A DNA stretch of 64,000 bases. Origin: Lentzea alba. GTDB lineage: Bacteria; Actinomycetota; Actinomycetes; Mycobacteriales; Pseudonocardiaceae. How positions within the stretch are numbered: position 1 is the stretch's first letter; each line of letters starts with the position of its first letter. Under the pieces are notes generated by a model that saw only the letters and a list, made by a program, of their open reading frames with translations, was not told the DNA's origin and searched no databases. Location of the stretch: contig NZ_JAAMPJ010000013.1 of assembly GCF_011067745.1 (NCBI RefSeq), positions 124,001-188,000 on the forward strand, given 5' to 3'. Positions 1-8,467 of this stretch are shown here, one piece after another. A program made the translations under genes and the position numbers.

Positions 1-2
1 CG

Positions 3-1289
3 CCGCTGGGCAAGCTGATCATGGCCACCGGGCTGGTCTTCGCCGATCTGCACCTTGCTCCTTGGTTCCGTGGGGATCAGACCGAACTCGGCAGACACGT
101 GTTGTACGAGTCGGGCAACGATCCTGGACACCTGTTGTTGCTGGCCAGACTGCCGATGATCGTGCTGACGCTGCTGTTCGGGCTGGTCGTGTTCCTGTTC
201 GCCCGCGACCTGACCGGCCCCACCGGCGGACTCGTGGCGCTCGCCCTGTACGCGTTCTCGCCTGACCTGATCGCGCACGGATCGCTGGCGACTTTGGACG
301 TTCCGGCTGCCGGTTTCGTGCTGACGTCGGCCTGGCTGCTGTGGCGCGCCCGTGATGACGTCGTCTACCTGCCGTTCGCCGGACTGGCCCTCGGGGCGGC
401 GCTGGCCACGAAGATGAACACGTTGGCCGTCGTTCCGTTGCTGTTGTTCTTGGTCTTTCGCACGCATCGGCTGCGCGGCGTCGCCATCACGTCGCTGATC
501 GCGGCTGCGGTGGTGTGGGCGTCGTACCTCGCCGTGGATCCGCTGGCGTCGCTCCCGGGGCCGTATCTCGATGGGCTGCGGCTCCAGTTCGGGTTTGAGA
601 ACCGGGTGTGGGGCGGCTACCTGTTCGGTGAGCACTACGAAGGCTCGCGCTGGTACTACCTGCCTGCCGCGTTGCTCGTGAAGACTCCGTTGGGCGCGCT
701 CGTGCTCTGGTTCGCCGGGATCCTCGCTGTGGCGAAGTTGGGGGCGGCGCCGTATGTGTTGGCTCCTGCGGTGGTTCTGCTGGTGGCGGCGATGACGGGC
801 AACCGCGACCTCGGTGTGCGGTACGCGATCTTCGTGCCGATGTTTCTCGCGGTCGCTGCGGCCGCCGTGGTGGCGGCACGTCGTCGGTGGGCCGTTGTTG
901 CCGTCGCGGTGGCTGCGGCCAGTTCGTTGGCGGCCTTTCCGTACTACCTGCCGTATTCCAACGAGGCGTTTGGCGGTTCGGCTCGGACGCACCTGCACCT
1001 GCACGACTCGAACGTCGACTGGGGGCAGGATTTGGGGCGCCTGGCTGATCGGTTGAAGCGTTATCCGAGTGAGCGGACCTGGCTCGTCTACAAGGGGGCT
1101 GGGGTGCCGGAGTACTACGGGATCCGTGCGGCGGATCCGCGGGGTGTGCCGCCGGAACAGGTGCGTGGGCTGCTTGTTGTGTCTGACACCGCTATTGCCA
1201 AGGCTGATGATCGGCTCAAGGCGTTGATCGCCACCAGTACGCCGGTTGACTCGGTTGGGCACTCGATCACGATCTTCCGTCGGTCGTGA
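3..1289 (+). CDS. GT39-type membrane glycosyltransferase (5' truncated)
   Basis: The reading frame is open from the first bases of the window, so the true start lies upstream and the ATG at 21 is probably internal. About 428 residues remain: many hydrophobic segments separated by short loops, then a soluble tail carrying HDSNVDWGQDLGRLADRL and a YKGAGVPEYYG stretch. This matches the C-terminal two thirds of bacterial dolichyl-phosphate-mannose mannosyltransferase-like (PMT_2/GT39) proteins, which move a lipid-linked sugar onto an acceptor outside the membrane. The acidic catalytic loop expected near the N-terminus is off the window, so donor and acceptor cannot be judged. A hairpin 33 bases downstream probably ends the transcript. 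Confidence 0.8.
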   Translation, partial: PLGKLIMATGLVFADLHLAPWFRGDQTELGRHVLYESGNDPGHLLLLARLPMIVLTLLFGLVVFLFARDLTGPTGGLVALALYAFSPDLIAHGSLATLDVPAAGFVLTSAWLLWRARDDVVYLPFAGLALGAALATKMNTLAVVPLLLFLVFRTHRLRGVAITSLIAAAVVWASYLAVDPLASLPGPYLDGLRLQFGFENRVWGGYLFGEHYEGSRWYYLPAALLVKTPLGALVLWFAGILAVAKLGAAPYVLAPAVVLLVAAMTGNRDLGVRYAIFVPMFLAVAAAAVVAARRRWAVVAVAVAAASSLAAFPYYLPYSNEAFGGSARTHLHLHDSNVDWGQDLGRLADRLKRYPSERTWLVYKGAGVPEYYGIRAADPRGVPPEQVRGLLVVSDTAIAKADDRLKALIATSTPVDSVGHSITIFRRS

Positions 1290-1321
1290 GGGTGCGGTTT
1301 TAGGGCACGCCTTGCGGCGAC

Positions 1322-1356
1322 CCGACACATGCCCTCCTTCGTCGGGCGTGTGTCGG
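1322..1356 (+). terminator. Hairpin downstream of the GT39 gene
   Basis: Arms at 1322-1334 and 1344-1356 pair over 13 positions with one G-T wobble around a 9-base loop. There is no long T-run, as is usual for actinobacterial terminators. The rest of 1290-1570 shows no gene; it becomes AT-rich just before the next start. Confidence 0.55.
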
Positions 1357-1570
1357 AACGAATTTCTGTGGGCGCGTTGCGTTGGGGGTTGCGGGGCGTG
1401 GTCCATTTGCGTTTTACGCGTGCGGGTGCGTAGGTGGTTGCTAGTGGTTGCGTGTCGTAGAGAGAGAAAAGACGTACGAGCTATACGGCGGCATGTCTGA
1501 GCTGCGGGTTCACCTTATCAGGTGGCTGGTTTTGGTCATTTTTGTTTTTGATCAAGAATAGAATTGGGGT

Positions 1571-2701
1571 ATGGAAGCGGTCGAGGTTCTCGATGCTCTG
1601 GCTTATCACGAGAGAGAAATTGCCTATCATCAGGCGCAGTCGTTGCGTGTGCTCGCCGACTACGCGATTGCGTGTGAAGGGGAGGAGTTCTTCGACGCCG
1701 AGATCGCGGCCGCCATGCGGTGGACGTCGCGGTGGACCACCGACCAGATCGCTTTGGCTCTCGACCTCGCCTCCAAGCTGCCGAACACGTTGGACGCCTT
1801 GGAGAAGGGCGAGATCGATCTGTACAAGGCCCGGGTCCTGCATGACAAGACGCTGCCGCTGTCGGCCGATCTCGCGGCCGAGGTGGAGGAGCGGGTGCTG
1901 GGCAGGGCGTCGGAGCAGACCGGTGCGCAGATGCGGCAGTTCACCAACCGGGTGGTGATGCGGGTGGATCCCGAGGGGCACAAGGAGCGGGCGGAGGAGC
2001 AGAAGAAGCAGCGGTGTACCGGGATTGACGCCCTGGAAGAAGACATGGCGCGGTTCTGGGCTTATCTGCCCGCGCACCTCGCGACCGCGTGCTATGCCCG
2101 TGTCGATGCCATTGCCCGTCAGAGCAAGACGCCGACCGATCCGCGGACCCTCGACCAGGTGCGTGCCGACGTCGTCGCCGACCTGATCCTGGCCACGCCG
2201 GACAAGACGAGTGCGGTCAAGGTGGAGCTGTACGTCGCGGTGTCCGCGGCCACGTTGATGGGGTTGTCCGAGCAGCCCGGCGAGCTGGCCGGGTATGGGC
2301 CGATCACCGCTGACCTGGCCCGTGAACTGGCTGGCGACTCCACCTGGCGCCGTCTGCTCACCGATCCGGTGACGGGTGAGGCGCTGGAGTTCGGCACCAG
2401 CACGTATCGTCCGCCCGCCGCGCTGCGCCGGTTCGTCTGGACCCGCGACCGCACGTGCAGGTTCCCCGGCTGCACCCGCCAGGCCCACCACGCCGACCTC
2501 GACCACACGGTCCCGTTCCCGCTGGGTACCACCTCGGCGGGCAACCTCGGTGCGTTCTGCCGCAGGCATCACCGGGTAAAGCACCGCACCGCCTGGGAAG
2601 TCACCCAGCCGTCACCTGGACGGTTCTGCTTCCGCAGCCCGGCCGGAAAGACCTACCGCCGCGAACCGGAACCAGTGCTCGGCGACCCGCCGCCCTTCTG
2701 A
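1571..2701 (+). CDS. DUF222 domain HNH endonuclease-like protein
   Basis: A 376-residue protein with an N-terminal helical DUF222 region (about residues 1-250) and a C-terminal HNH nuclease fold. The HNH part shows CRFPGC, then DLDHTVPF, a GTTSAGNL stretch and CRRHHRVKH, giving the zinc-knuckle cysteines and the metal-binding histidines. This is the 13E12-repeat family found in many copies in actinobacteria; its biological role is not established. Upstream, TAGAAT at 1559-1564 ends six bases before the ATG and there is no Shine-Dalgarno sequence, so the message may be leaderless. It ends one base from the convergent SDR gene. Domain assignment is firm, function open. Confidence 0.9.
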   Translation: MEAVEVLDALAYHEREIAYHQAQSLRVLADYAIACEGEEFFDAEIAAAMRWTSRWTTDQIALALDLASKLPNTLDALEKGEIDLYKARVLHDKTLPLSADLAAEVEERVLGRASEQTGAQMRQFTNRVVMRVDPEGHKERAEEQKKQRCTGIDALEEDMARFWAYLPAHLATACYARVDAIARQSKTPTDPRTLDQVRADVVADLILATPDKTSAVKVELYVAVSAATLMGLSEQPGELAGYGPITADLARELAGDSTWRRLLTDPVTGEALEFGTSTYRPPAALRRFVWTRDRTCRFPGCTRQAHHADLDHTVPFPLGTTSAGNLGAFCRRHHRVKHRTAWEVTQPSPGRFCFRSPAGKTYRREPEPVLGDPPPF

Positions 2702-2702
2702 G

Positions 2703-3557
2703 CTACACGTCCAGGTCGAGACCGGTCAGCTCGCAGCTCTTCTGCCACAGTGCTGCGGCGGTTTCGGGGTCGGTCATGTGCGCGTGCGGTCGTTCGAGGT
2801 GGGGTTTGCCGCGCAGGCCGAACTGTCGTGGGCCCCAGAGTTGCCCGCCTTCCACATCGGGGTCCAGCACGGCTTTCACCGCGGGCATGGCGCCGGAGTC
2901 CTTGCCGTGCAACAGCAATCCGGCGACCCTGGTGGAAGCTGGCCGGGTGTGGACTCCGGGGCGGCTGGGGGTCAGGGAGTCCAGGGCTCCGCCGGGGTGG
3001 ACGACGACGCTCATCGCGCGGCTGCCCGCGGCGCGCAGGCGGCGGTCCAGTTCGAAACCGAAGATCATCTGGGCGAGCTTGGAACGTCCGTAGGTGCGTT
3101 TCGGGTCGTAGGCGTTGATGGACTGCAGATCGTCGAGATCGAGACGTTCGGAACGCGCGGCGAAACTGCCGACAGTGATGATCCGGGCTGTTGTGAGCAG
3201 GGGAGCAAGCCAATGCGTGAGCGCGAAGTGGCCGAGGTGGTTGGTGGCGAACATCAGCTCGTGCCCGTCGACGCTTTCCTCGCGGTCAAGCGAATCCAGG
3301 GCGACTCCGGCGTTGAACACCACGGCGTCGAGCTTCTCCAGACCGTCTGCTGAGGACTTGAGTGACGACAGGTCGCCGAGGTCCAGCGGCAGGTGGCGGA
3401 TGTCGGCACCGGGGACGCGGGCACGAATCGCGTCGGCCGCCGTGTCGGCCTTGGTCTGGGAACGACTGCCCAGGACGACGGTGGCGCCCGCTTCGGCTAG
3501 TTGTTCGGCGGTGAAGTAGCCGATGCCCGCGTTGCCGCCGGTCACTAGAACGTTCAC
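2703..3557 (-). CDS. SDR family NAD(P)-dependent oxidoreductase
   Basis: A classical short-chain dehydrogenase: the N-terminus has the dinucleotide-binding TGGNAGIG motif, then an FNAG strand and a YGRSKLAQ stretch containing the catalytic Tyr and Lys. The C-terminal region (GGQLWGPRQFGLRG) resembles retinol dehydrogenase/protochlorophyllide reductase-like SDRs; the substrate is unknown. I chose the GTG at 3557 because it overlaps the TetR stop as GTGA, suggesting translational coupling, and starts directly at MNVLVTGG; an in-frame ATG at 3569 would add four residues. It is the second gene of a TetR-SDR operon and is probably controlled by that TetR. Confidence 0.88.
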   Translation of the reverse strand: MNVLVTGGNAGIGYFTAEQLAEAGATVVLGSRSQTKADTAADAIRARVPGADIRHLPLDLGDLSSLKSSADGLEKLDAVVFNAGVALDSLDREESVDGHELMFATNHLGHFALTHWLAPLLTTARIITVGSFAARSERLDLDDLQSINAYDPKRTYGRSKLAQMIFGFELDRRLRAAGSRAMSVVVHPGGALDSLTPSRPGVHTRPASTRVAGLLLHGKDSGAMPAVKAVLDPDVEGGQLWGPRQFGLRGKPHLERPHAHMTDPETAAALWQKSCELTGLDLDV

Positions 3558-4126
3558 AGTCCTGGCCATCCTTGCTTGAGGTGAGCGAACGCTTCGGCGA
3601 GAGCCGCGTTGCGGTCCGGTCGGGCCGAGGCGAGATCGGGGGTTTCCAGCACGTAGCGGGCCAGGACGTGCAGCGAGTCGTCGGGTTCCGCGAGTCCCGC
3701 GGCCTCGGCCAGGAGAGCGGCCAGCGTGCCCTGGCAGGCGACCCAGACCGTGCGGGCGTAAGCCCACAGTGCCGGCGTGGTCAGGACCAGGTCCATGCGG
3801 CGCTGGTATTCCTCGGGCAGGTCCTCTCGGAAAGGGGCTCTGTTCGCGAAGAACGCGTGCAGAGCGTCCAGGGCGGAGACGCCGTCGGGGCGCTCGCGGA
3901 TCGCTGCGGTCAGAGAGGCTTCGCGTTCGCCGCTGTCGTCGAGGATCAGCGCTTCCTTGCCGGCCGGGAAGTGTGCGAACAGCGTCGCGATCGCGGTGTC
4001 GGCGGCTTCGGCGATCTCCTTCACCGTCACGTTGTCGTAGCCGCGTTCGAGGAAGAGGTGCAACGCCGCATCGGCCAGCGCCTTGCGGGTCGCCGCCTTC
4101 TTGCGGTCACGCCGTCCTGCTGTCAT
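3554..4126 (-). CDS. TetR/AcrR family transcriptional regulator
   Basis: A 190-residue regulator. Residues about 9-55 form the TetR helix-turn-helix (ATRKALADAALHLFLERGYD, then VKEIAEAADTAIATLFAHF); the remainder is an all-helical ligand and dimerisation domain with no assignable ligand. It is the first gene of an operon with the downstream SDR (4-base stop/start overlap), so the SDR is its likely target. A 36-bp near-palindrome lies just upstream at 4138-4173 and would allow autoregulation. A TTATCG box ends seven bases before the ATG and no ribosome binding site is seen, compatible with a leaderless transcript. Confidence 0.9.
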   Translation of the reverse strand: MTAGRRDRKKAATRKALADAALHLFLERGYDNVTVKEIAEAADTAIATLFAHFPAGKEALILDDSGEREASLTAAIRERPDGVSALDALHAFFANRAPFREDLPEEYQRRMDLVLTTPALWAYARTVWVACQGTLAALLAEAAGLAEPDDSLHVLARYVLETPDLASARPDRNAALAEAFAHLKQGWPGL

Positions 4127-4137
4127 GCACCCACGAT

Positions 4138-4173
4138 AACCAGAACGAGTTCAAAACTGAAATCGTTCTGGTT
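4138..4173. promoter_or_regulatory. Near-perfect 36-bp palindrome, probable TetR operator
   Basis: Perfect 11-base arms AACCAGAACGA at 4138-4148 and TCGTTCTGGTT at 4163-4173 enclose a spacer that is itself nearly palindromic (TTCA-4-TGAA). Only one outer pair and the central four bases break the symmetry. It lies 11 bases upstream of the TetR start and covers its expected promoter, so autorepression is the natural reading. It ends exactly where the relic gene at 4174 stops. Confidence 0.75.
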
Positions 4174-4577
4174 TTACTCGCCGGGCACCACGATGCCCAT
4201 CTCGTAGGCGGCCACGATCGCCTGAGCGCGGTCCCGCACCCCTAGCTTTGCGAACACGCGGCTGACGTGCGTCTTCGCGGTCTGTTCGACGATCACTAGT
4301 GCGGCCGCGATCTCGCTGTTCGACATGCCGCGCGCGACCAGCCGCAAGACCTTCAGCTCCTGTGCGGTGAGTCGATCCGCACGCTCCGGCTTGACCGTTT
4401 CCGGACGTCGAACGTGGTCAGCATGAGCACCCGCACGGCGTCGGCACCGTTGCTCGGCGATGGTGCTTCAGTCGGCGCGCTGTTGGTGACCGCAAGCCGA
4501 AGTTGCGCTGAATCCGCCGAGATCTGCACGTCCACAGTGGACCCGGGAGCGTGACGCACGGCGTTGCTCAGTGCCTA
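4174..4577 (-). pseudogene. Fused remnant of a NarL-type two-component system
   Basis: Read on the minus strand, the segment starts with a histidine-kinase N-box (ALSNAVRHAPG) preceded in frame by TAG, runs about 40 residues through the ATPase domain, jumps into a receiver scrap (VRVLMLTTFD), then shifts frame near 4400 into an intact LuxR-type DNA-binding domain (LTAQELKVLRLVARGMSNSE, ending MGIVVPGE and TAA at 4174). The kinase dimerisation domain, the ATP-binding G-boxes and nearly all of the receiver are missing. The order kinase then regulator is that of a normal operon, so large internal deletions explain it. The LuxR domain may survive by chance or recent decay; expression cannot be judged. 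Confidence 0.75.
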
Positions 4578-4622
4578 CCGCCGTAGCCGACAACACGTTG
4601 TGCTACCGGGGTAGCACGGCCT

Positions 4623-5243
4623 TCAGGTGCGCCACACGTCGGCGAGATTCCGGTCGAACATGGTCGCGATCGACACCAGTGCGGCATCGAGGTCGACGTT
4701 CGCGGGATCGACGAGAGCCTGCAGGTGGATGCCCAGGAGTGCGCCGTTGAGCGCCACGGCGGCGGTGCGTTCCTGCTCGGCCGCGATCTCGGGGTCGGCA
4801 TCGGCCGGTCGCCTGAGCCGCAGCAGGACCTCGATGCCCTCGCGCCGCCGGGCGAAGAACTCCCGGTACTGGTCGTGCACGACACCCCGGTCGCCCAGCG
4901 CCTCGACCAGGATCATGAACACCAGTGCCGAGTTGCCACTGCGCAACAGTTCCGCCGTCTCGCGGAACACCTCGCTGAGCGAGGGCACCGACTCGTACCG
5001 CTCGGCCGGCCAGATACGGTCGACCGCCCGCTCGACGACGGCCATCACCAGGCCGTCCTTGTTCTTGAAGTGCCACGGAATCGAGCCGCGGCTGATGCCG
5101 GACCGCCTCGCGATGTCCACAAAGGACGTGCGGTCGAACCCGCGCTCGGCGAAGAGTTCCTCGGCGGCGTCCAGGATGCGGCGACGGCTCTCCTCGCCGA
5201 TCTCGTCGATCCGGCGCGGCCCAGGGGAGTTCACGGCGATCAT
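4623..5243 (-). CDS. TetR family transcriptional regulator
   Basis: A 206-residue TetR protein: the helix-turn-helix spans about residues 18-64 (RRRILDAAEELFAERGFD, then FVDIARRSGISRGSIPWHF), followed by a helical C-terminal domain of usual length (LLRLRRPADADPEIAAEQER and DLDAALVSIATMFDRNL). It is translationally coupled to the upstream MFS gene by an ATGA overlap at 5240-5243, which also fixes the start. A 20-bp palindrome between the MFS gene and the divergent SDR is its likely operator, making it a local repressor of an exporter and an oxidoreductase. The inducer is not predictable. Confidence 0.9.
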   Translation of the reverse strand: MIAVNSPGPRRIDEIGEESRRRILDAAEELFAERGFDRTSFVDIARRSGISRGSIPWHFKNKDGLVMAVVERAVDRIWPAERYESVPSLSEVFRETAELLRSGNSALVFMILVEALGDRGVVHDQYREFFARRREGIEVLLRLRRPADADPEIAAEQERTAAVALNGALLGIHLQALVDPANVDLDAALVSIATMFDRNLADVWRT

Positions 5244-6487
5244 CGTAGATCTCCCGCACGTGCGATGTCGCGGAGCAGGTGCCGGGTGCTGGTGAGCAGG
5301 ACGAGACCTGCGATCACCGACGCTGCCGGGGCCACGACGGCTACCGCGCCCTGGGCGCCCCAGAACTTCTCGGCCACGCCGGTGAGCAACGCGCCGCCTA
5401 GCCCGCCGACCAGCGCGGTCAGGACGCCGGCCAGGGCGAACGCCGTCGCGCGGAACTCCTTCGGCGTCACCGAGGCCACGACCAGGCTCAACGGGACGAT
5501 GCCCGCGAACGTCAAGCCCTGGACGATCATCCCGATGACCACGTAGGTCCACACGTCCGGTGCGTACGCCTGTACCGCGAACCCGATGCCCAGCACGGAG
5601 AGCGCGCCGGCCGCGAGGTGCAGGCACCACTTCGGGCTGCGCCGGAACAGCCTGTCGCTCAACAATCCGCCGAGCGCCGCGCCCAGCAGTCCGCCGACCG
5701 CGCAGACCGACGTGATCACGCCGCGGGCCGCCGCGCCTTGGCCGAGATGGTCCTCGAGGATCAGGTTCAGGTAGATCGGCACCGTCGTCACGCACATGCC
5801 GAACACCCCGAGCGCGACCATCACCCGCACCAGCGTGCTGATCTTCCTGAGGCGCTGGAACGCACCGCGCGGGGTGGCCGTCGAGTGCGCTCGGACCGGT
5901 TCCGGCAGGCGCAGCGCGGCCAGGCCGAGCAGAAGTGCAGGCACGGCGAGGAAAGCGAACGCCCACCGCCACGGCTCGTGCTCCTCGGGGATCACCGCCG
6001 CGAACGCCGCCGCCAGCAGCGGACCGGTCACGATGCCCAGCGGCTGGCCGCCGCGGTGCAGACCGAGCACCCGTCCACGTCCGGCCGGCGGATAGGCGTC
6101 GACCAGCAGCGATGCCTGGATCGGCCCCTCGTTGGCCTTGCCGACACCGGCGACGACGCGGACCACGACAGCCTGCCAGAGGTTCTGGACGAGACCGAGC
6201 AGCCCGGCGGCCGCGGCCCAGATCAGCGTGCACACCCCGGCGATGGCGGTGCGGCGGCGCCGGTCTCCGAGCAGGCCGAGCGGTACCGCGGCAAGGGCCA
6301 CCATCACCCCGGCCAGAGCGCCGACCACGCCGATCGCCGCCGTGCTGAGACCCAGCGAGTCCCGGATCTCCGGCGCGAAGACCACGAACATCACGTTGTC
6401 GACGCTGTCCAGGACCTGCAGGCCCACGAGCACGCCGAGCGTGGCACGGCCACCGGTGGACAGGACCTCGTCAAGCGTCATCGCCAT
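5240..6487 (-). CDS. MFS transporter
   Basis: A 415-residue membrane protein with about twelve hydrophobic segments and the MFS loop 2-3 signature in LGLLGDRRRRTAIAG. No substrate-binding signature is recognised; coupling to a TetR repressor suggests a drug or metabolite exporter, though an importer cannot be excluded. ATG GCG ATG gives two possible starts two codons apart. The start is 12 bases from the 20-bp operator at 6500-6519. Its stop overlaps the TetR start by four bases. Confidence 0.88.
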   Translation of the reverse strand: MAMTLDEVLSTGGRATLGVLVGLQVLDSVDNVMFVVFAPEIRDSLGLSTAAIGVVGALAGVMVALAAVPLGLLGDRRRRTAIAGVCTLIWAAAAGLLGLVQNLWQAVVVRVVAGVGKANEGPIQASLLVDAYPPAGRGRVLGLHRGGQPLGIVTGPLLAAAFAAVIPEEHEPWRWAFAFLAVPALLLGLAALRLPEPVRAHSTATPRGAFQRLRKISTLVRVMVALGVFGMCVTTVPIYLNLILEDHLGQGAAARGVITSVCAVGGLLGAALGGLLSDRLFRRSPKWCLHLAAGALSVLGIGFAVQAYAPDVWTYVVIGMIVQGLTFAGIVPLSLVVASVTPKEFRATAFALAGVLTALVGGLGGALLTGVAEKFWGAQGAVAVVAPAASVIAGLVLLTSTRHLLRDIARAGDLR

Positions 6488-6499
6488 GCTGAGCAGGCT

Positions 6500-6519
6500 A
6501 CTGTGTTGGCCAGCACAGT
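6500..6519. promoter_or_regulatory. 20-bp palindromic operator in the MFS/SDR divergent promoter
   Basis: ACTGTG-t-TGGCCA-g-CACAGT is symmetric over all but one base pair. It sits in the 62-base gap between the divergent MFS and SDR genes, 12 bases from one start and 30 from the other. This size and symmetry suit a TetR dimer, so the TetR at 4623-5243 probably represses both directions. Confidence 0.7.
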
Positions 6520-6549
6520 GTCATCAGATCAACATAGAGAGGTCGTTCC

Positions 6550-7329
6550 ATGAGGGAATCGGTCGCCTTCATCACCGGTGGTGCGAGAGGAATCGGCCTG
6601 GGCATCGCCAGGTCGCTGGCGAAGCGCGGCGTGAGGATCGCGCTGGCTGACATCGACGAGGAGGCGTTGGCTCGCAGTGCGGCGGAGCTGGCGAAGGTGA
6701 CGTCAGTTGAAGCGTTTCGACTGGATGTGCGCGATCGGGAGGCGTTCGTCGAAACGGCTCGACAGACCGAACGGGCGCTGGGACCGGTCGAGTTGTTGTT
6801 CAACAACGCCGGCATCGTGCCGTACTCCACCGCGGCAGAGCTGAGCTACGACAAGTGGGATCAGGCGCTCGCGGTGAACCTGACCGGGGTGATCAACGGG
6901 ATACAGACGTTCTTGCCGCGCATGATCGAGCGCGGATCGGGTTACGTCGTGAACACCGCGTCGGCCGCGGGGCTCGTGACCGACCCGAACGTGCTGTACA
7001 CGACGGCCAAGTTCGCCGTGGTCGGCCTGTCCGAGTCGTTGCGGCTCAACGTGGCCAGGCACGGCATCGACGTCAGCGTGCTGTGCCCCGGACCGGTCGA
7101 CACCGGCATCGTCAGGAACACCAGGGCGTCGAACGCCGGCGTGGCGCTGAGCGACGACCTCGTCCCCGCTGTCGAAGCGTTTCTCCGCAGCGGGCCCGGC
7201 ATCGACGAGGTCGGCGAGATGGTGCTGGCGGGCATGGAGAAACGCTCGCCGTGGATCTTCACGGGCTACGACGTCCGGCCGCACCTGGAGAAGCGGCTGG
7301 AGGACATGCTGGCTGTTCTCAGGCGGTGA
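6550..7329 (+). CDS. SDR family NAD(P)-dependent oxidoreductase
   Basis: A 259-residue classical SDR: TGGARGIG cofactor motif at about residues 9-16, an NNAG motif near residue 82, catalytic Ser in NTASAAG and the Tyr-Lys pair in YTTAKFA. The later CPGPVDTGI element is typical of this family. The substrate cannot be inferred. It is divergent from the MFS-TetR pair over a shared operator, so all three may form one regulon. The ATG follows a GAGAGG element. Its last 11 bases overlap the convergent ferredoxin reductase gene. Confidence 0.9.
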   Translation: MRESVAFITGGARGIGLGIARSLAKRGVRIALADIDEEALARSAAELAKVTSVEAFRLDVRDREAFVETARQTERALGPVELLFNNAGIVPYSTAAELSYDKWDQALAVNLTGVINGIQTFLPRMIERGSGYVVNTASAAGLVTDPNVLYTTAKFAVVGLSESLRLNVARHGIDVSVLCPGPVDTGIVRNTRASNAGVALSDDLVPAVEAFLRSGPGIDEVGEMVLAGMEKRSPWIFTGYDVRPHLEKRLEDMLAVLRR

Positions 7330-8467
7330 CGAGCTGGCGGCGCAGGCGGCCGAACAGCTTGGCGTTGTTCATGGCGAGCACCCCGATGGCCAGGCCGGCC
7401 CGGCGAAACTCGGCGACGAACTTGCGGTCGTCCGGTGAGCCGTCGATGACGGCGATCTCGTCCGCGCCGCTGGTGTCGCCCGCGAGCTGCAGGCGGATGC
7501 CGTACTGGTCGGACCAGACGTAGCCGGACGGCCGGAAGGTCTCCAGGGTCGTGCCCGCGAGGAGGTTGCGGACGGCCACGACCGGCTGTTCCGAGGCGTT
7601 CGTCCAGTGCTCGTGCCGGACGTGGCTGCCGGACGGCGTCCGGTAACGGGCGACATCGCCCACGGCAACGACGGACGGGATGGCCGTGACGCAGCCGGTG
7701 TCGCACAGGACGCCGTTGTCCACGCCCAAGCCAGAGCCGTGCAGCCAGTCGGTGGCGGGTGCCATGCCGATCCCGGCCACCACGACGTCGGCCGGCAGGT
7801 GCGAGCCGTCCCGCAGGACGACACCGGTGACGCGGGTTCCGTTGTGCGCGAAGGATTCCACGCCGATGCCCAAGCGCAGGTCGACGCCGTGGTCCGCGTG
7901 CAGTTCGGCGCAGAGCGCACCGAGCACCGGGCCCAGCGCGCGTTCCATCGGCACCGGGGCGGCCTCGACGACCGTCACGTCGTGGCCGAGCGAACGGCAG
8001 GTGGAAGCCACCTCGGAGCCGATCCAGCCCGCGCCCACGACCACGACACGGGCACCAGGACGCAGATCTGCCTGCAGTGCAAGGGCATCGTCGATGGTGC
8101 GCAGCGTGTGGACACCGGCCAGGGCTTCGGTTCCCGGCAACGTGCGGGGGCGGCCGCCGGTGGCGATCACGACGCCGTCCGTGTGCAGAACTTCGCCGCT
8201 CGACAGGTGAATCGAGCTCGACGAGGGGTCGATCCGCTCGGCACGGACGCCGAGGTGCCACTCCGCGCCGAAGTCCTCGTCGGACAGCGAGAGGTCCTCG
8301 GCCGGCAACGTGCCCGCGAGGAACGCCTTGGAGAGCGGCGGCCGGTCGTAGGGCGCGTACACCTCTTCGCCGATCACCACGATCCGCCCGTCGAAGCCCT
8401 GCCCGCGCAGCTCCTCGACGGAACGCAGCCCGGCGAGCGAGGCGCCGACGACCGCGACCGTTCTCAT
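7319..8467 (-). CDS. FAD-dependent ferredoxin reductase of a Rieske oxygenase system
   Basis: A 382-residue oxygenase-coupled ferredoxin reductase. It has an N-terminal FAD motif (VVGASLAG), a YDRPPLSK element, a central NAD(P) motif (VVVGAGWIGSE), the second FAD motif (VVAVGDVAR) and a C-terminal reductase domain (HWTNASEQ). Such enzymes pass electrons from NAD(P)H to a small ferredoxin. Its ATG overlaps the stop of the Rieske ferredoxin gene (ATGA), so the two are co-translated. The natural partner is the Rieske monooxygenase at 15687-16817, giving a three-component betaine demethylase whose electron-transfer genes are divergent from the oxygenase arm but share its operator type. Confidence 0.88.
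   Translation of the reverse strand: MRTVAVVGASLAGLRSVEELRGQGFDGRIVVIGEEVYAPYDRPPLSKAFLAGTLPAEDLSLSDEDFGAEWHLGVRAERIDPSSSSIHLSSGEVLHTDGVVIATGGRPRTLPGTEALAGVHTLRTIDDALALQADLRPGARVVVVGAGWIGSEVASTCRSLGHDVTVVEAAPVPMERALGPVLGALCAELHADHGVDLRLGIGVESFAHNGTRVTGVVLRDGSHLPADVVVAGIGMAPATDWLHGSGLGVDNGVLCDTGCVTAIPSVVAVGDVARYRTPSGSHVRHEHWTNASEQPVVAVRNLLAGTTLETFRPSGYVWSDQYGIRLQLAGDTSGADEIAVIDGSPDDRKFVAEFRRAGLAIGVLAMNNAKLFGRLRRQLVTA

Noticed and set aside
4138..4173. Rho-independent terminator of the relic gene
   Set aside because: Symmetry is interrupted in the middle, no T-run follows on either strand, and its position over the TetR promoter fits an operator better.
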